Of a DNA stretch of 64,000 nucleotides, positions 16,178 through 24,562 are shown in pieces. Position numbers and translations under genes: made by a program. Numbering within the stretch: the stretch's first letter is position 1; each line of letters begins with the position of its first letter. Below the pieces are notes generated by a model. It was not told the DNA's origin, ran no database searches, and saw only the letters and a list, made by a program, of their open reading frames with translations. This DNA comes from Streptomyces sp. HmicA12 (GTDB lineage Bacteria > Actinomycetota > Actinomycetes > Streptomycetales > Streptomycetaceae). The stretch covers positions 1 to 64,000 of the forward strand of contig NZ_KB891815.1 of the NCBI RefSeq assembly GCF_000373565.1, given 5' to 3'.

Positions 16178-17074
16178 TCACCCCACCAACCGCAACCGCT
16201 CCCCGCACACCCCGACACGCACCGTCTGCCCCCAGGTCAGCGCGACCGCGTCCGCCTCCATGCCGTCCCCGAAAGCGACCAGACTCTCCGACTCCACGGT
16301 CAGGGACAGCCGGGCCGACGCCGTCAGTTCCCCCGCGCTCAGCCGCGTACCGGTGACCGGTGACGGCCACGCCTCGCGGACGAACCACAGCAGCCGGTCG
16401 TCCGTCGGGGCCGGCAGGCGCCCCGCGCCGCCCCGCTCCTGCCACACCGACCGGAGCCACCCGGTCGCCCCCGTTCCGGTACCGATCAGTACTCCGGAGG
16501 AGGCCTGGGCCTCGACGACAGCTCCATCGACGGAGGTGCTGTCGAGGCCCAGGCGGTATCGGGCGGTGCGGTGGCCGGCCGCACCGACGTAGATCTCGTT
16601 GAGCGCCACCAGGCGCTGTCCGTCGTCGGTGACCGCCTCCACCATGGTCAGTTCGTCGGTGCCGGCGGCCGTGCCCAGCAGCCGTGCGACGTCCGCCGGA
16701 CGGTGGCGCACCAGCACGCCGGGATTGCGCCCCGGGTCCGCGTCGACCCCGACCACCGGCAGGGCGCCGACGTACTGGGCGACGTTCGCCACGAGCCCGT
16801 CCTGACCGACCACGATCACCACGTCCTGCGGCGCGAAGAGGAAACGGTCCAGATCCGCGCGCTCCACCGTCGCCCGCCGCCAGCTCAGCGGCACGGCGGC
16901 GGCCGCCTCGGTGAGCGCCCGCTGCGCCCGCCGGTGCCGCTCGGCGACCTCCGCGATGTCGCGGCCGCGGGACGAGAGGAAGAAGGCGGCCTGGCCGTGC
17001 GTGCCGTGCCGGGCCACCAACTCCTCGTACTCCGTGGTCCGGTGGACCAGGACGGCGCGGGGCGCGAGGCTCAT
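16178..17074 (-). CDS. NAD(+) kinase-like protein, left copy
   Basis: A 298-residue protein resembling ATP-NAD kinases. A nucleotide-site-like loop VVIVVGQDGLVANVAQYV is at about residues 85-102, LNEIYVG at ~158-164, and SGVLIGTGTGATGWLRSVWQ at ~193-212, the last corresponding to the family's Gly/Thr-rich NAD-binding strand. The usual GGDGT is changed to GQDGL, and the N-terminal ~80 residues (LVHRTTEYEELVARHGTHGQ) differ from housekeeping NAD kinase. Its ATG overlaps the stop of the SPFH gene (ATGA), so the two are translationally coupled. It may be an active kinase of altered specificity or a nucleotide-sensing partner; sequence does not decide. Confidence 0.78.
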   Translation of the reverse strand: MSLAPRAVLVHRTTEYEELVARHGTHGQAAFFLSSRGRDIAEVAERHRRAQRALTEAAAAVPLSWRRATVERADLDRFLFAPQDVVIVVGQDGLVANVAQYVGALPVVGVDADPGRNPGVLVRHRPADVARLLGTAAGTDELTMVEAVTDDGQRLVALNEIYVGAAGHRTARYRLGLDSTSVDGAVVEAQASSGVLIGTGTGATGWLRSVWQERGGAGRLPAPTDDRLLWFVREAWPSPVTGTRLSAGELTASARLSLTVESESLVAFGDGMEADAVALTWGQTVRVGVCGERLRLVG

Positions 17075-18081
17075 TCCGGGCGCCCGCCGTCCGTCCCGAG
17101 GCGCGCGAGCAGGCCGGTCAGCACGTCGGGGGAGACCGTCACGCTCTCGATCCGCGGCAGGTTCTCGGCGAGCCGCGTGCCGGTCAGCGCGTGCAGCGTC
17201 GCCACGTCGGCCTCGCCGTGCACCCGCAGCCAGGCCGCCTGTGCCTGGGCCCGTGCCTCACCGACCTCGCGGGCGCCCTCCGCCTCCGCGCGGGCGAGGC
17301 TCACCTTGCGCTCGGCCTCGGCCTTGACGCGTACGGCGTCGGCGGCGGCGTTCTCCTCGGCCTCGCGGCGGCTGTTCGTGCCGCGTTGCTCGACCAACTG
17401 CTCCTCCCTGCGGGCCAGTTCGATCTGGCTCGCCAACTCGTTCTCCGCGATGGTGCGTTCACGCTCCACGGCCACGGCGCGCCGCTCGTACGTCGCCCGG
17501 TCGGCCTCCTGCTGGATGCGTTCCCGTGCCGGGGTGCGCAGGGCGCGCTCCACCTCGGGCTCGGGCCGCAGCGCCATCACCCGGACCGCGACCACCTCGA
17601 TGCCGGTGGCGGGCAGCCGCGGCTCCTCGCCGAGCCCCGTCGCGACGGCGTCGCGGACGGCGGGCACCCCGTCGACGAGGGCCGACGCCAGAGCGGTGCG
17701 GGCGAGGACGTCCAGCGCGTGCTGCTGCGCGGTCTCGGTGAGGAGCGTCGCCAGCTGTTCCAGCGGAGCGCCGCGCCAGACACCCGAGTCCGGGTCGACG
17801 GAGAAGTCCAGGTGCTCGGCGGCGACCGCGGGATCACCGATCCGGTACGTCACCGTCGCCTGCACGGCCACGTCCTGGAAGTCCGCGGTGCGGGCATGGA
17901 AGGTCATCGCCAACTCCCGATCGTCGACCGGCACTTCGGAGATGGCGGCGCTCAGCGGGCGGAACCAGAAACTCAGCCCGGCGCCGTCGTGGGTGAGTCG
18001 CCCCGAACGGTGGTGGCGGATGTGGGCGGTGGGTGCGGCGCGCAGGTGGCGCCAGCCGAACCGTCGTGTGATGTCAGCCAT
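17071..18081 (-). CDS. SPFH/band-7 (prohibitin homology) domain protein, left copy
   Basis: A 336-residue protein. The SPFH domain occupies about residues 30-185 (FRPLSAAISEVPVDDRELAM, FQDVAVQATVTYRIGDP, ATGIEVVAVRVMALRPEPEV). A long Glu/Ala/Arg-rich coiled coil follows (about 185-285: IQQEADRATYERRAVAVERE, AEAERKVSLARAEAEGAREV) and then a short C-terminal segment. SPFH proteins oligomerise at membranes and scaffold other proteins. No transmembrane helix is evident, so membrane attachment would be peripheral. It is followed without a gap by the NAD-kinase-like gene. A dyad 16 bp upstream may bind a regulator. Confidence 0.88.
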   Translation of the reverse strand: MADITRRFGWRHLRAAPTAHIRHHRSGRLTHDGAGLSFWFRPLSAAISEVPVDDRELAMTFHARTADFQDVAVQATVTYRIGDPAVAAEHLDFSVDPDSGVWRGAPLEQLATLLTETAQQHALDVLARTALASALVDGVPAVRDAVATGLGEEPRLPATGIEVVAVRVMALRPEPEVERALRTPARERIQQEADRATYERRAVAVERERTIAENELASQIELARREEQLVEQRGTNSRREAEENAAADAVRVKAEAERKVSLARAEAEGAREVGEARAQAQAAWLRVHGEADVATLHALTGTRLAENLPRIESVTVSPDVLTGLLARLGTDGGRPE

Positions 18082-18096
18082 GACGAAGCCCCCTCA

Positions 18097-18117
18097 TTAG
18101 AGTCATCACGACTTTAA
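18097..18117. promoter_or_regulatory. Dyad in the SPFH gene leader, left copy
   Basis: TTAGAGTC-atcac-GACTTTAA is an 8-bp dyad with one mismatch around a 5-nt centre, 16 bp upstream of the SPFH ATG. It lies in an AT-rich patch that stands out from the surrounding DNA. A repressor site is the simplest reading. Confidence 0.5.
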
Positions 18118-18168
18118 ATGTGAGGGCCTGTTGTCGTCAAGCGGACGAGAAAGGGTGCTCGGGCGGCG

Positions 18169-19212
18169 TCAGGGGCGCACCTCCTCGCGAACGCCCAGTG
18201 TCGATTCGCGGGCCTCGAGCGCGTGCGGGGCCGTGTGGACCTCGAACGGGAGCGGCTCCTCCGCCTTGATGCGTGCGGCGAGACACCGGACGGACAGTGA
18301 TGCGATGGCCGCCTTGTCCGGGACGACGGTGGTCAGCGACGGGGTGCTGTACAGCGCCTCCTGCGATCCGTCGACGCCGACCACGGCGATGTCGCCGGGG
18401 ATGCTCAACCCGCTCTCGAACATGGCACGTTGGGCGCCGACGGCCAGCATGTCGCTGAAGCAGAAGACGGCGTCGGGGCGGTCGGCGGCCGGCAGTGCGA
18501 GCAGGGTGCGCATCGCGGCCAGGCCGCCCGGCCGGTCGAACTCGCCGATCGTGGGGGCCAGCCGGGGGTCGAAGGGCAGCCCGGCCGCGTGCAGCGCCGC
18601 GTGGTACCCCTCCAGGCGCTGGCGGCTGGTCGCGGACGCCTTGCGGTCGGCGCCGATCGCGGCGATCCGGGTGCGGCCCAGGCCGATCAGATGGGCCGTC
18701 GCGTCACGGGCGGCCCCGACGTTGTCGATCAGGACATGGTCGGCTCCGACACGGTCGCCCTCGTAACTGCGCTCGCCGAGCAGGACGAGCGGCAACTCGC
18801 TTGCAACGGGAGCCAGTTCGTCGGCCGAGACGTGCAGCGGCGACAGGATCACCCCGTCGAGCAGCGACGCGCTCACGCCGGTGGCGAGCCGCAGCTCCTC
18901 CGCCGGGTCCCCGAGGGTCTCCTCGATGAGGACGGTCAGGCCGAGCGCCGTCGCCTCGGTCCGCACGTGGTGGGCGAGTTCGGCGAAGTACGGCGTCGTC
19001 AGCTGCGGAACGGCCAGCGCGATCAGTCCGCTGCGCCCGGTCCGCAGCCGCCGGGCCGACGGATTCGGCCGGTAACCCAGCTCGCGGACGGCCCGCATCA
19101 CCCGCTCCCGGGTGGCCGGAGCCACCTTCGGCGCCTCACGTACAACGTTGGAAGCCGTTTTGATGGACACCCCGGCGAGTTCCGCCACGTCCTTCAGCGT
19201 CACTGCTCCCAC
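18169..19212 (-). CDS. LacI-family transcriptional regulator, left copy
   Basis: A 347-residue LacI/GalR repressor. The helix-turn-helix TLKDVAELAGVSIKTASNVV is at residues ~4-24, followed by the hinge NPSARRLRTGRSGLIALAVP and a periplasmic-binding-protein-like sugar domain (about 65-340; PDAVFCFSDMLAVGAQRAMF, DIAVVGVDGSQEALYSTPSL). I chose GTG at 19212 because GGGAGGGG precedes it; an ATG at 19251 would add 13 residues. It diverges from the carbohydrate operon, the natural target. An ACAACGTTG element inside its own helix-turn-helix coding region resembles the putative operators and may give feedback control. Confidence 0.93.
   Translation of the reverse strand: MGAVTLKDVAELAGVSIKTASNVVREAPKVAPATRERVMRAVRELGYRPNPSARRLRTGRSGLIALAVPQLTTPYFAELAHHVRTEATALGLTVLIEETLGDPAEELRLATGVSASLLDGVILSPLHVSADELAPVASELPLVLLGERSYEGDRVGADHVLIDNVGAARDATAHLIGLGRTRIAAIGADRKASATSRQRLEGYHAALHAAGLPFDPRLAPTIGEFDRPGGLAAMRTLLALPAADRPDAVFCFSDMLAVGAQRAMFESGLSIPGDIAVVGVDGSQEALYSTPSLTTVVPDKAAIASLSVRCLAARIKAEEPLPFEVHTAPHALEARESTLGVREEVRP
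19141..19152. promoter_or_regulatory. LacI-type operator-like site inside lacI, left copy
   Basis: TACAACGTTGGA, sharing the CAACGTTG core with the sites before the oxidoreductase and the secreted protein. It lies in the coding sequence for the DNA-recognition helix, where SNVV can force the same bases. That makes chance coding overlap a real alternative. Confidence 0.4.
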
Positions 19213-19331
19213 GATGAGGTCCCCTCCCTGGAGTTTTTCCAGATTATGCATGCTCAGAGGGGTGTTGTGAGGGTCGGGCGTTGGCTCGGAGTTCTTTTGC
19301 TCCGGAGGGTTGACCCTGCGGAGACGTGGCG

Positions 19332-19347
19332 GTTACAACGTTGGAAC
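19332..19347. promoter_or_regulatory. Candidate LacI operator O1 in lacI/oxidoreductase gap, left copy
   Basis: GTTACAACGTTGGAAC, a 16-bp palindrome with one mismatched pair, 81 bp before the Gfo/Idh start. The central CG step is typical of LacI/GalR operators. The same core precedes the secreted protein gene. Confidence 0.68.
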
Positions 19348-19356
19348 ACATGCAAG

Positions 19357-19368
19357 GCAAGCGCTTGC
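19357..19368. promoter_or_regulatory. Second palindrome in lacI/oxidoreductase gap, left copy
   Basis: GCAAGCGCTTGC is a perfect 12-bp palindrome ten bases after O1. The AAGCGCTT core is the classic shape of CcpA/GalR-type operators. It may bind this LacI protein or a second family member. Confidence 0.6.
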
Positions 19369-19427
19369 TGCCGGCGTCGGTGGCCGCACCGCCGTGTCCA
19401 TTCGCCTGTCCGACGAGAGGGACCGTC

Positions 19428-20576
19428 ATGTCCTCGCAAGGTCCGAAGACTCCCCTGCGCACGGCCGTGGTCGGCGCCGGCGGGATCGCCCGCTCCAGCC
19501 ACCTGCCCGCCCTGCGGACCCTCGCCGAGGAGGGCGAGACGGAGATCGTGGCCGCGGTCGATGTGAACGACGCGGCGGTGCGGGCCCTGGCGGAGGAGTT
19601 CGCGATCCCGTACGCGTCGACCGACCTCGACGCGATGCTCGCCGAAGTGCGCCCCGACCTCGTCGTGTTGTGCACCCCGCCGGCCGTGCACCGGGAACAG
19701 TCCGTGGCCGCGCTCAAGGCGGGCGCGTACGTGTGGTGCGAGAAGCCGCCGTGCCCCTCGCTGGCCGACTACGACGCCGTGGAGGCGGCCGAACCGGGCG
19801 ACGACACCGCGCCGTACTCCTCCATCGTCTTCCAGCACCGCTTCGGCTCCGGCGCCCGGCACGTGCGGCGACTGCTGCGGGAAGGCGCCTTCGGACGGCA
19901 GTTGGTCGCGCACTGCCAGACCACCTGGTACCGGGACACCGCCTACTACGCCGTTCCCTGGCGCGGCCGTTGGGCGACCGAGGGCGGCGGCCCGGCCATG
20001 GGACACGGCATCCACCAGACCGATCTGCTGCTCGACCTGATGGGCCCGTGGTCCGAGGTGCGCGGCATGGCGGCCCGCCTGGTGCACGACGTGGAGACCG
20101 AGGACGTCTCCACCGCCCAGGTCCGCTTCGCCGACGGCGCCGTCGCCACGGTCGTCAACAGCGTGCTCAGCCCGGACGAGGTCAGCCGCATCCGCATCGA
20201 CTGCGAGCGCGCGACCATCGAGCTCACCCACCTGTACGGCTACCGCAACGCGGACTGGCGCATCACCCCCGCCCCCGGCGTCCCCACCGAGGAGGCCGCC
20301 GCCTGGCAGGACTTCGGCGCCGACGAGCCCAGCTCGCACCTGGCCCAACTGCGCGCCCTGGTGGCCGACATCAACGCCGGGCGACGCCACCCGACCAGCG
20401 GCGAGGGCGGCCGCCGCACGCTCGAGTTCATCACCGCCCTCTACAAGTCCGCGTTCACCGACACCACGGTCCGCGCCGGGGACATCGGCCCCGGCGACCC
20501 CTACTACACCGCCCTGCACGGCGACGCCCCCGGCTGGGCGCCCGCCGACGCCCGTACGGAAGAGGCCCAGGCATGA
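19428..20576 (+). CDS. Gfo/Idh/MocA-family oxidoreductase, left copy
   Basis: A 382-residue NAD(P)-dependent sugar oxidoreductase. The Rossmann motif VVGAGGIARSSHLPAL is at residues ~13-28, DLVVLCTPPAVHREQSVAAL follows at ~77-96, and the family Lys motif appears as YVWCEKPPCPS (~103-113). The substrate-domain MGHGIHQTDLLLDLMG carries the usual HxxD pair (~189-204). The ATG at 19428 follows GAGAGGGA; codons upstream contain the operators and are not coding. It is first in the LacI-controlled operon and overlaps the next gene (ATGA). Likely it oxidises or epimerises a monosaccharide released by the locus. Confidence 0.93.
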   Translation: MSSQGPKTPLRTAVVGAGGIARSSHLPALRTLAEEGETEIVAAVDVNDAAVRALAEEFAIPYASTDLDAMLAEVRPDLVVLCTPPAVHREQSVAALKAGAYVWCEKPPCPSLADYDAVEAAEPGDDTAPYSSIVFQHRFGSGARHVRRLLREGAFGRQLVAHCQTTWYRDTAYYAVPWRGRWATEGGGPAMGHGIHQTDLLLDLMGPWSEVRGMAARLVHDVETEDVSTAQVRFADGAVATVVNSVLSPDEVSRIRIDCERATIELTHLYGYRNADWRITPAPGVPTEEAAAWQDFGADEPSSHLAQLRALVADINAGRRHPTSGEGGRRTLEFITALYKSAFTDTTVRAGDIGPGDPYYTALHGDAPGWAPADARTEEAQA

Positions 20577-21496
20577 CGCTCGCACTCACCCACGCCCACG
20601 GCGACCGCATCACCGTGGTCCACGAGGCCACCGGCACCGAGCTGTTCGCCTACGTGTACCGCCCGGAGGCCGCGTGGGAGGCCCCCAAGCCCTACCTCCA
20701 CCCGATCCGCACCCTGTCCGGTGCCGTCGTCACCGACTACCGCCCCAACGACCACCGTTGGCACAAGGGACTCCAGCTCACCGCCTCCCACCTCTCGGGC
20801 CAGAACCTGTGGGGCGGCAACACCTACGTGCACGGCGAGGGATATCTCCCGCTGCACGAGAGGATCGGCTCGATGGCGCACGTCGCCTTCGACGAGGTCT
20901 CCGCCACCGGCGACCGGGCCGTGATCGCCGAACGCCTCACCTGGCACCCGTACGACGGGGAGCTGTGGGCCGAGGAGGAGCGCCGCCTGGAGGTGTCGCA
21001 CCTCGACACGGCGGCCGGCAGCTGGGCGCTGACCTGGACCTCGTCGGTGACCAACCGTCGCGCCGAGCCCCTGCACTTCGGCAGCCCCACCACCCACGGC
21101 CGCCCCGCCGCCGGATACACCGGACTGTTCTGGCGCGGCCCGCGCGCCTTCCGCGACGGCCGGGTGTTCAGCGCCGAGGCCGACAGCGGCGACCTGATGG
21201 GCACGCAGGCGCCGTGGCTGGCGTACGTCGGCGAGCACGACGAGCGCGACGGACACGCGACCCTGGTCTTCGAGCACGCGGCGGGCAACGACCACACGGG
21301 GGAGAAGGGGACGCACCCGGCGCACTGGTTCGTGCGCAGCGACCCGTTCGCCGCCGTCGCCCCGTCCTGGGCGTTCCACGACGAGCTGGTCCTCGCCCCC
21401 GGCGACACGCTCTCCCGCTCCTACCGGGTCACCGTCGCCGACGGCGCCTGGGACCGCGAGCAGGTCGCCGCGCAGGTCGAGGGGAACGCGTGGTGA
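20573..21496 (+). CDS. PmoA-like (DUF6807) protein, left copy
   Basis: A 307-residue protein with PHPIR-like YLHPIRTLSGAVVTDYRPND, then HRWHKGLQLTASHLSGQNLW, GSPTTHGRPAAGYTGLFWRG and HPAHWFVRSDPFAAVAPSWA. These are features of the family named PmoA or DUF6807, common beside Gfo/Idh genes in sugar loci. The methane-oxygenase name is misleading, as nothing here suggests such an enzyme. Both its start and its end overlap neighbouring genes (ATGA and GTGA), so it is a core operon member. Function is unknown; many His residues suggest ligand or metal contacts. Confidence 0.82.
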   Translation: MTLALTHAHGDRITVVHEATGTELFAYVYRPEAAWEAPKPYLHPIRTLSGAVVTDYRPNDHRWHKGLQLTASHLSGQNLWGGNTYVHGEGYLPLHERIGSMAHVAFDEVSATGDRAVIAERLTWHPYDGELWAEEERRLEVSHLDTAAGSWALTWTSSVTNRRAEPLHFGSPTTHGRPAAGYTGLFWRGPRAFRDGRVFSAEADSGDLMGTQAPWLAYVGEHDERDGHATLVFEHAAGNDHTGEKGTHPAHWFVRSDPFAAVAPSWAFHDELVLAPGDTLSRSYRVTVADGAWDREQVAAQVEGNAW

Positions 21497-22218
21497 GCGC
21501 GGCGTACGACGGTTTCCCCGGCGCGGTCGGCGTCTCCCGGCTGCGCGTCTACGACTGGCCCACCGTCGAGGGCCTGCCCGGCGGCGGCACCCCGCACCTG
21601 CACCTCGCGTGCAGCGAGGGGTACGTGGTGACCGCCGGGCGCGGCCGGGTGCAGACCCTGACCCTCTCCGGGTACGAGGAGACGGCCCTGGAGCCCGGCA
21701 CCGTCGCCTGGTTCACGCCCGGCACGATCCACCGCCTGGTCAACGACGGCGCGTTGGAGATCACCGTCGTGATGCAGAACAGCGGCCTGCCCGAGGCGGG
21801 CGACGCGGTCCTCACCCTTCCGCAGGACCTGCTCGACGACCCCGACACGTACGCGGACGCCGTGCGCATCCCCGACGACGTGCCCGAGGCCGAGCAGGTG
21901 GAGATCGCCCGCGCCCGCAGGGACCTGGCCACGCGCCGCTTCCTGGAACTGCGCGCGGCCACCGAAGCGGGCGACCCGGCACCCCTGGAGGCGTTCCAGC
22001 AGGCCGCCGCCGCACTGATCCGCCCCCGCCTCGACGCCTGGGAACAGCGCTGGCGCGACGGCGCGCAGGCCGCCGCGTCGGCGACCGGGGCCCAGCTGCA
22101 CGCCTTGCGCGGACAGCACACGGAGCACCTCGCGCACGCCCGGGTCGCGGCCACCGGACCCACCGCACGCGGCCGGTTCGGCATGTGCGGGCGGCTCGAC
22201 GTCTATCCGGGCATCTGA
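21493..22218 (+). CDS. Cupin-domain protein, left copy
   Basis: A 241-residue protein. A single cupin barrel occupies about residues 25-105: GGTPHLHLACSEGYVVTAGR supplies the His-x-His and Glu of motif 1, and GTVAWFTPGTIHRLVNDGAL motif 2. A helical C-terminal half follows. It resembles sugar-binding or isomerase-type cupins found in carbohydrate operons. The GTG start overlaps the stop of the PmoA-like gene. The metal ligands appear intact, so enzyme activity is possible, but the reaction cannot be named. Confidence 0.85.
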   Translation: MSAAYDGFPGAVGVSRLRVYDWPTVEGLPGGGTPHLHLACSEGYVVTAGRGRVQTLTLSGYEETALEPGTVAWFTPGTIHRLVNDGALEITVVMQNSGLPEAGDAVLTLPQDLLDDPDTYADAVRIPDDVPEAEQVEIARARRDLATRRFLELRAATEAGDPAPLEAFQQAAAALIRPRLDAWEQRWRDGAQAAASATGAQLHALRGQHTEHLAHARVAATGPTARGRFGMCGRLDVYPGI

Positions 22219-22265
22219 GGCCCGCACCTGTCCTTCCACCTCCGCCACCCCTCAGGAGGGCAACC

Positions 22266-23600
22266 ATGCCCGAACCCCCACGCCGTCGACGCCGCCTGCC
22301 CCGCCGGGCCGTCCTCGCCACGGCCGCCGTCGCCCTCAGCACCGCGCTGACCGGCACGCTCTCCGCCTGCTCCGGCGCGAGCGGCGAGGCGGCGCACGGC
22401 GTCACGATCACCTTCACCTGGTGGGGCAACGACGACCGCGCCACCCGCACGAAGAAGGCCGTAGAGCTCTTCGAGAAGGAACACCCCGGCGTCACCGTCC
22501 GCACATCGAACGCCGACTTCGGCGCGTACATGCAGAAGCTCGCCACCCAGGCGGCCGGCGGCGGCATCCCCGACGTCGCGCAGCTGGACTACCGGCAGAT
22601 CTCGCAGTACTCCGACGGCAACGCGCTCCTGCCGCTCGACAAGGCGATCCGCGACAAAGCGATCCGCACGTCCGAGATGGACAAGGAACTCGTGCGCACC
22701 GGCACCTTCAAGGGCACGCAGTACGCCATGCCGATGGGCCGCGGGATCACCGGATACGCGTACGACACCAAGATCTACAGGAAGGCGGGCGTCCCCACGC
22801 CCGAACCCGACTGGACCTGGCGGGACTTCGCCGAGGCCAACAAGAAGATCGCGGCCCTGGGGTTGAAGGCCCCGGACGGGCGGGCCGTCGCCGGTTCCAA
22901 CGACGGCGCCACGAACGAGGACGTCTTCGAGGACTGGCTGCGCAGCCGCGGCGGCAAGCTCTACGCGAGCCAGACCAGGCTCGGCTTCACCGAGGACGAC
23001 CTCACCGCGTTCTGGACGTACTTCAACGATCAGCGCAAGCACGGCGCCGTCGCGAAGGCCGAGGACACCGTGCAGGCCGACAGCACCGAGTGGACACCCA
23101 TCGGACGCGGGCTCGCCGCCGCCGACTACACCTGGGACGCCACCTTCCCCGGCTATCCGGCGCTCCTGGGCGACCAGGTGCGCATCGGGCCGGTCCCCAC
23201 CACCGACGGCCGCGCCGGCAACTACTTCAAGCCGTCGATGCTGCTCGGCGTCGGGGCGCACACCCCCCACCCCAAGGAGGCGACCGAGTTGATCGACTTC
23301 CTCCTCAACGACAAGCGGGCCGGCGACATCCTCGGCTTCACCCGCTCCACCCCGCCCAACCGCGCGATCGCCACCCGCGTGGCCAAGACCCTCAAGGGCC
23401 CCGAGCTGGAGATCTACCGCTACGGACAGATGATGGAGAAGTACGGGGTCGACGCACCGCCCGCCGCGCCGCCCCGCGGCGACGTCGCGATCCAGACCGC
23501 CTTCAACCGCAACTACCAGCGCGTCATGTACGACCTCGCGTCGCCGCGGCAGGCGGCCCGTGAGTTCATCGACGAGGCGAACCGGGAGCTGAGGTCATGA
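22266..23600 (+). CDS. Sugar ABC transporter substrate-binding lipoprotein, left copy
   Basis: A 444-residue family-1 extracellular solute-binding protein. The Arg-rich N-terminus (RRRRRLPRR) and hydrophobic stretch end in the lipobox LSAC near residue 36, so it is probably a Tat- or Sec-exported lipoprotein. Mature features are ITFTWWGNDDRATRTKKAVE, FEKEHPGVTVRTS, GIPDVAQLDYRQISQYSD and KEATELIDFLLND. It starts 47 bp after the cupin gene with GGAGGG before the ATG, and overlaps the first permease. It would deliver an oligosaccharide to the permease pair that follows. Confidence 0.94.
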   Translation: MPEPPRRRRRLPRRAVLATAAVALSTALTGTLSACSGASGEAAHGVTITFTWWGNDDRATRTKKAVELFEKEHPGVTVRTSNADFGAYMQKLATQAAGGGIPDVAQLDYRQISQYSDGNALLPLDKAIRDKAIRTSEMDKELVRTGTFKGTQYAMPMGRGITGYAYDTKIYRKAGVPTPEPDWTWRDFAEANKKIAALGLKAPDGRAVAGSNDGATNEDVFEDWLRSRGGKLYASQTRLGFTEDDLTAFWTYFNDQRKHGAVAKAEDTVQADSTEWTPIGRGLAAADYTWDATFPGYPALLGDQVRIGPVPTTDGRAGNYFKPSMLLGVGAHTPHPKEATELIDFLLNDKRAGDILGFTRSTPPNRAIATRVAKTLKGPELEIYRYGQMMEKYGVDAPPAAPPRGDVAIQTAFNRNYQRVMYDLASPRQAAREFIDEANRELRS

Positions 23601-24562
23601 CGGCGCTGTCGACCCAGGCGCCCCCGCGCGCCGACCGCACGACGAAGCCCCGGCCGAAGAGCGCCCGGCGCCGCCGCCGTGAACAGCAGTGGCCCGCCTA
23701 CGTGTTCCTGTCGCCCTGGATGATCGGCGCCGTGGTGCTGACCCTGGTGCCGATGGCGGTCTCGCTCTACCTGTCCTTCACGGACTACAACCTCTTCGAC
23801 CCGCCGCACTGGGTGGGCCTGCGCAACTACACCGAGATGCTCACCGAGGACCCCCGCTACTGGCGCTCGGTCGGCACCACCCTCCTGTACGTCGTGATCG
23901 CCGTTCCGCTCAAGCTCGGCCTCGCGCTCGGCGCGGCGATGCTCCTGAAGAACCTCGGCCGCGGCCGCGCCTTCTACCGCTCCGCCTTCTACGCGCCGTC
24001 GCTGCTCGGCGCGAGCATGTCCATCGCGCTGGTGTGGCGTGCCCTGTACAACGACGGCGGCACGATCCCGAACCTGCTCGACTCGATCGGCATCCACACC
24101 GGCGGCTGGGTCGGCAACCCCGACCTCGCGATCTACGTCGTGGTCGCCCTGACGGCCTGGCAGTTCGGCGCCCCGATGGTCATCTTCCTGGCGGGGCTCC
24201 AGCAGATCTCGCCCGACCTGTACGAGGCGGCCGCCCTCGACGGCGCCGGCCGCTGGCGGCAGTTCGTCTCCATCACCGTGCCGATGCTGTCCCCGGTCGT
24301 CTTCTTCAACCTGGTCCTGGAGATGATCCAGTCCTTCCAGGTCTTCACCCCGGCCTTCGTGGTCAGCAACGGCAGCGGCCGGCCCGCCGACTCCATCAAC
24401 TTCTACACCCTCTACCTGTACGAGCGCGGCTTCACCGCCTCCCACATGGGTTACGCGGCGGCGATGGCCTGGCTCCTGCTGATCGCCATCGGCGTCATCA
24501 CCCTGATCCTGTTCCGGACCTCCCGGTCCTGGGTCTTCTACGCGGACGAGGAGGGGCGATGA
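23597..24562 (+). CDS. Sugar ABC transporter permease (MalF/UgpA type), left copy
   Basis: A 321-residue inner-membrane protein with six predicted helices after an Arg-rich cytoplasmic tail. The ATPase-contact EAA loop is seen as YEAAALDGAGRWRQFVSITV (about residues 214-233), and helix 1 follows YVFLSPWMIGAVVLTLVPMA. Overlaps on both sides (ATGA) couple it to the binding protein and the second permease. No ATPase gene follows, so the pair presumably uses a shared MsiK-type ATPase. Confidence 0.94.
   Translation: MTALSTQAPPRADRTTKPRPKSARRRRREQQWPAYVFLSPWMIGAVVLTLVPMAVSLYLSFTDYNLFDPPHWVGLRNYTEMLTEDPRYWRSVGTTLLYVVIAVPLKLGLALGAAMLLKNLGRGRAFYRSAFYAPSLLGASMSIALVWRALYNDGGTIPNLLDSIGIHTGGWVGNPDLAIYVVVALTAWQFGAPMVIFLAGLQQISPDLYEAAALDGAGRWRQFVSITVPMLSPVVFFNLVLEMIQSFQVFTPAFVVSNGSGRPADSINFYTLYLYERGFTASHMGYAAAMAWLLLIAIGVITLILFRTSRSWVFYADEEGR

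Noticed and set aside
20573..21496. Particulate methane monooxygenase subunit (PmoA)
   Set aside because: The family name is a historical annotation. Context (sugar locus), sequence and lack of membrane helices do not fit methane oxidation.
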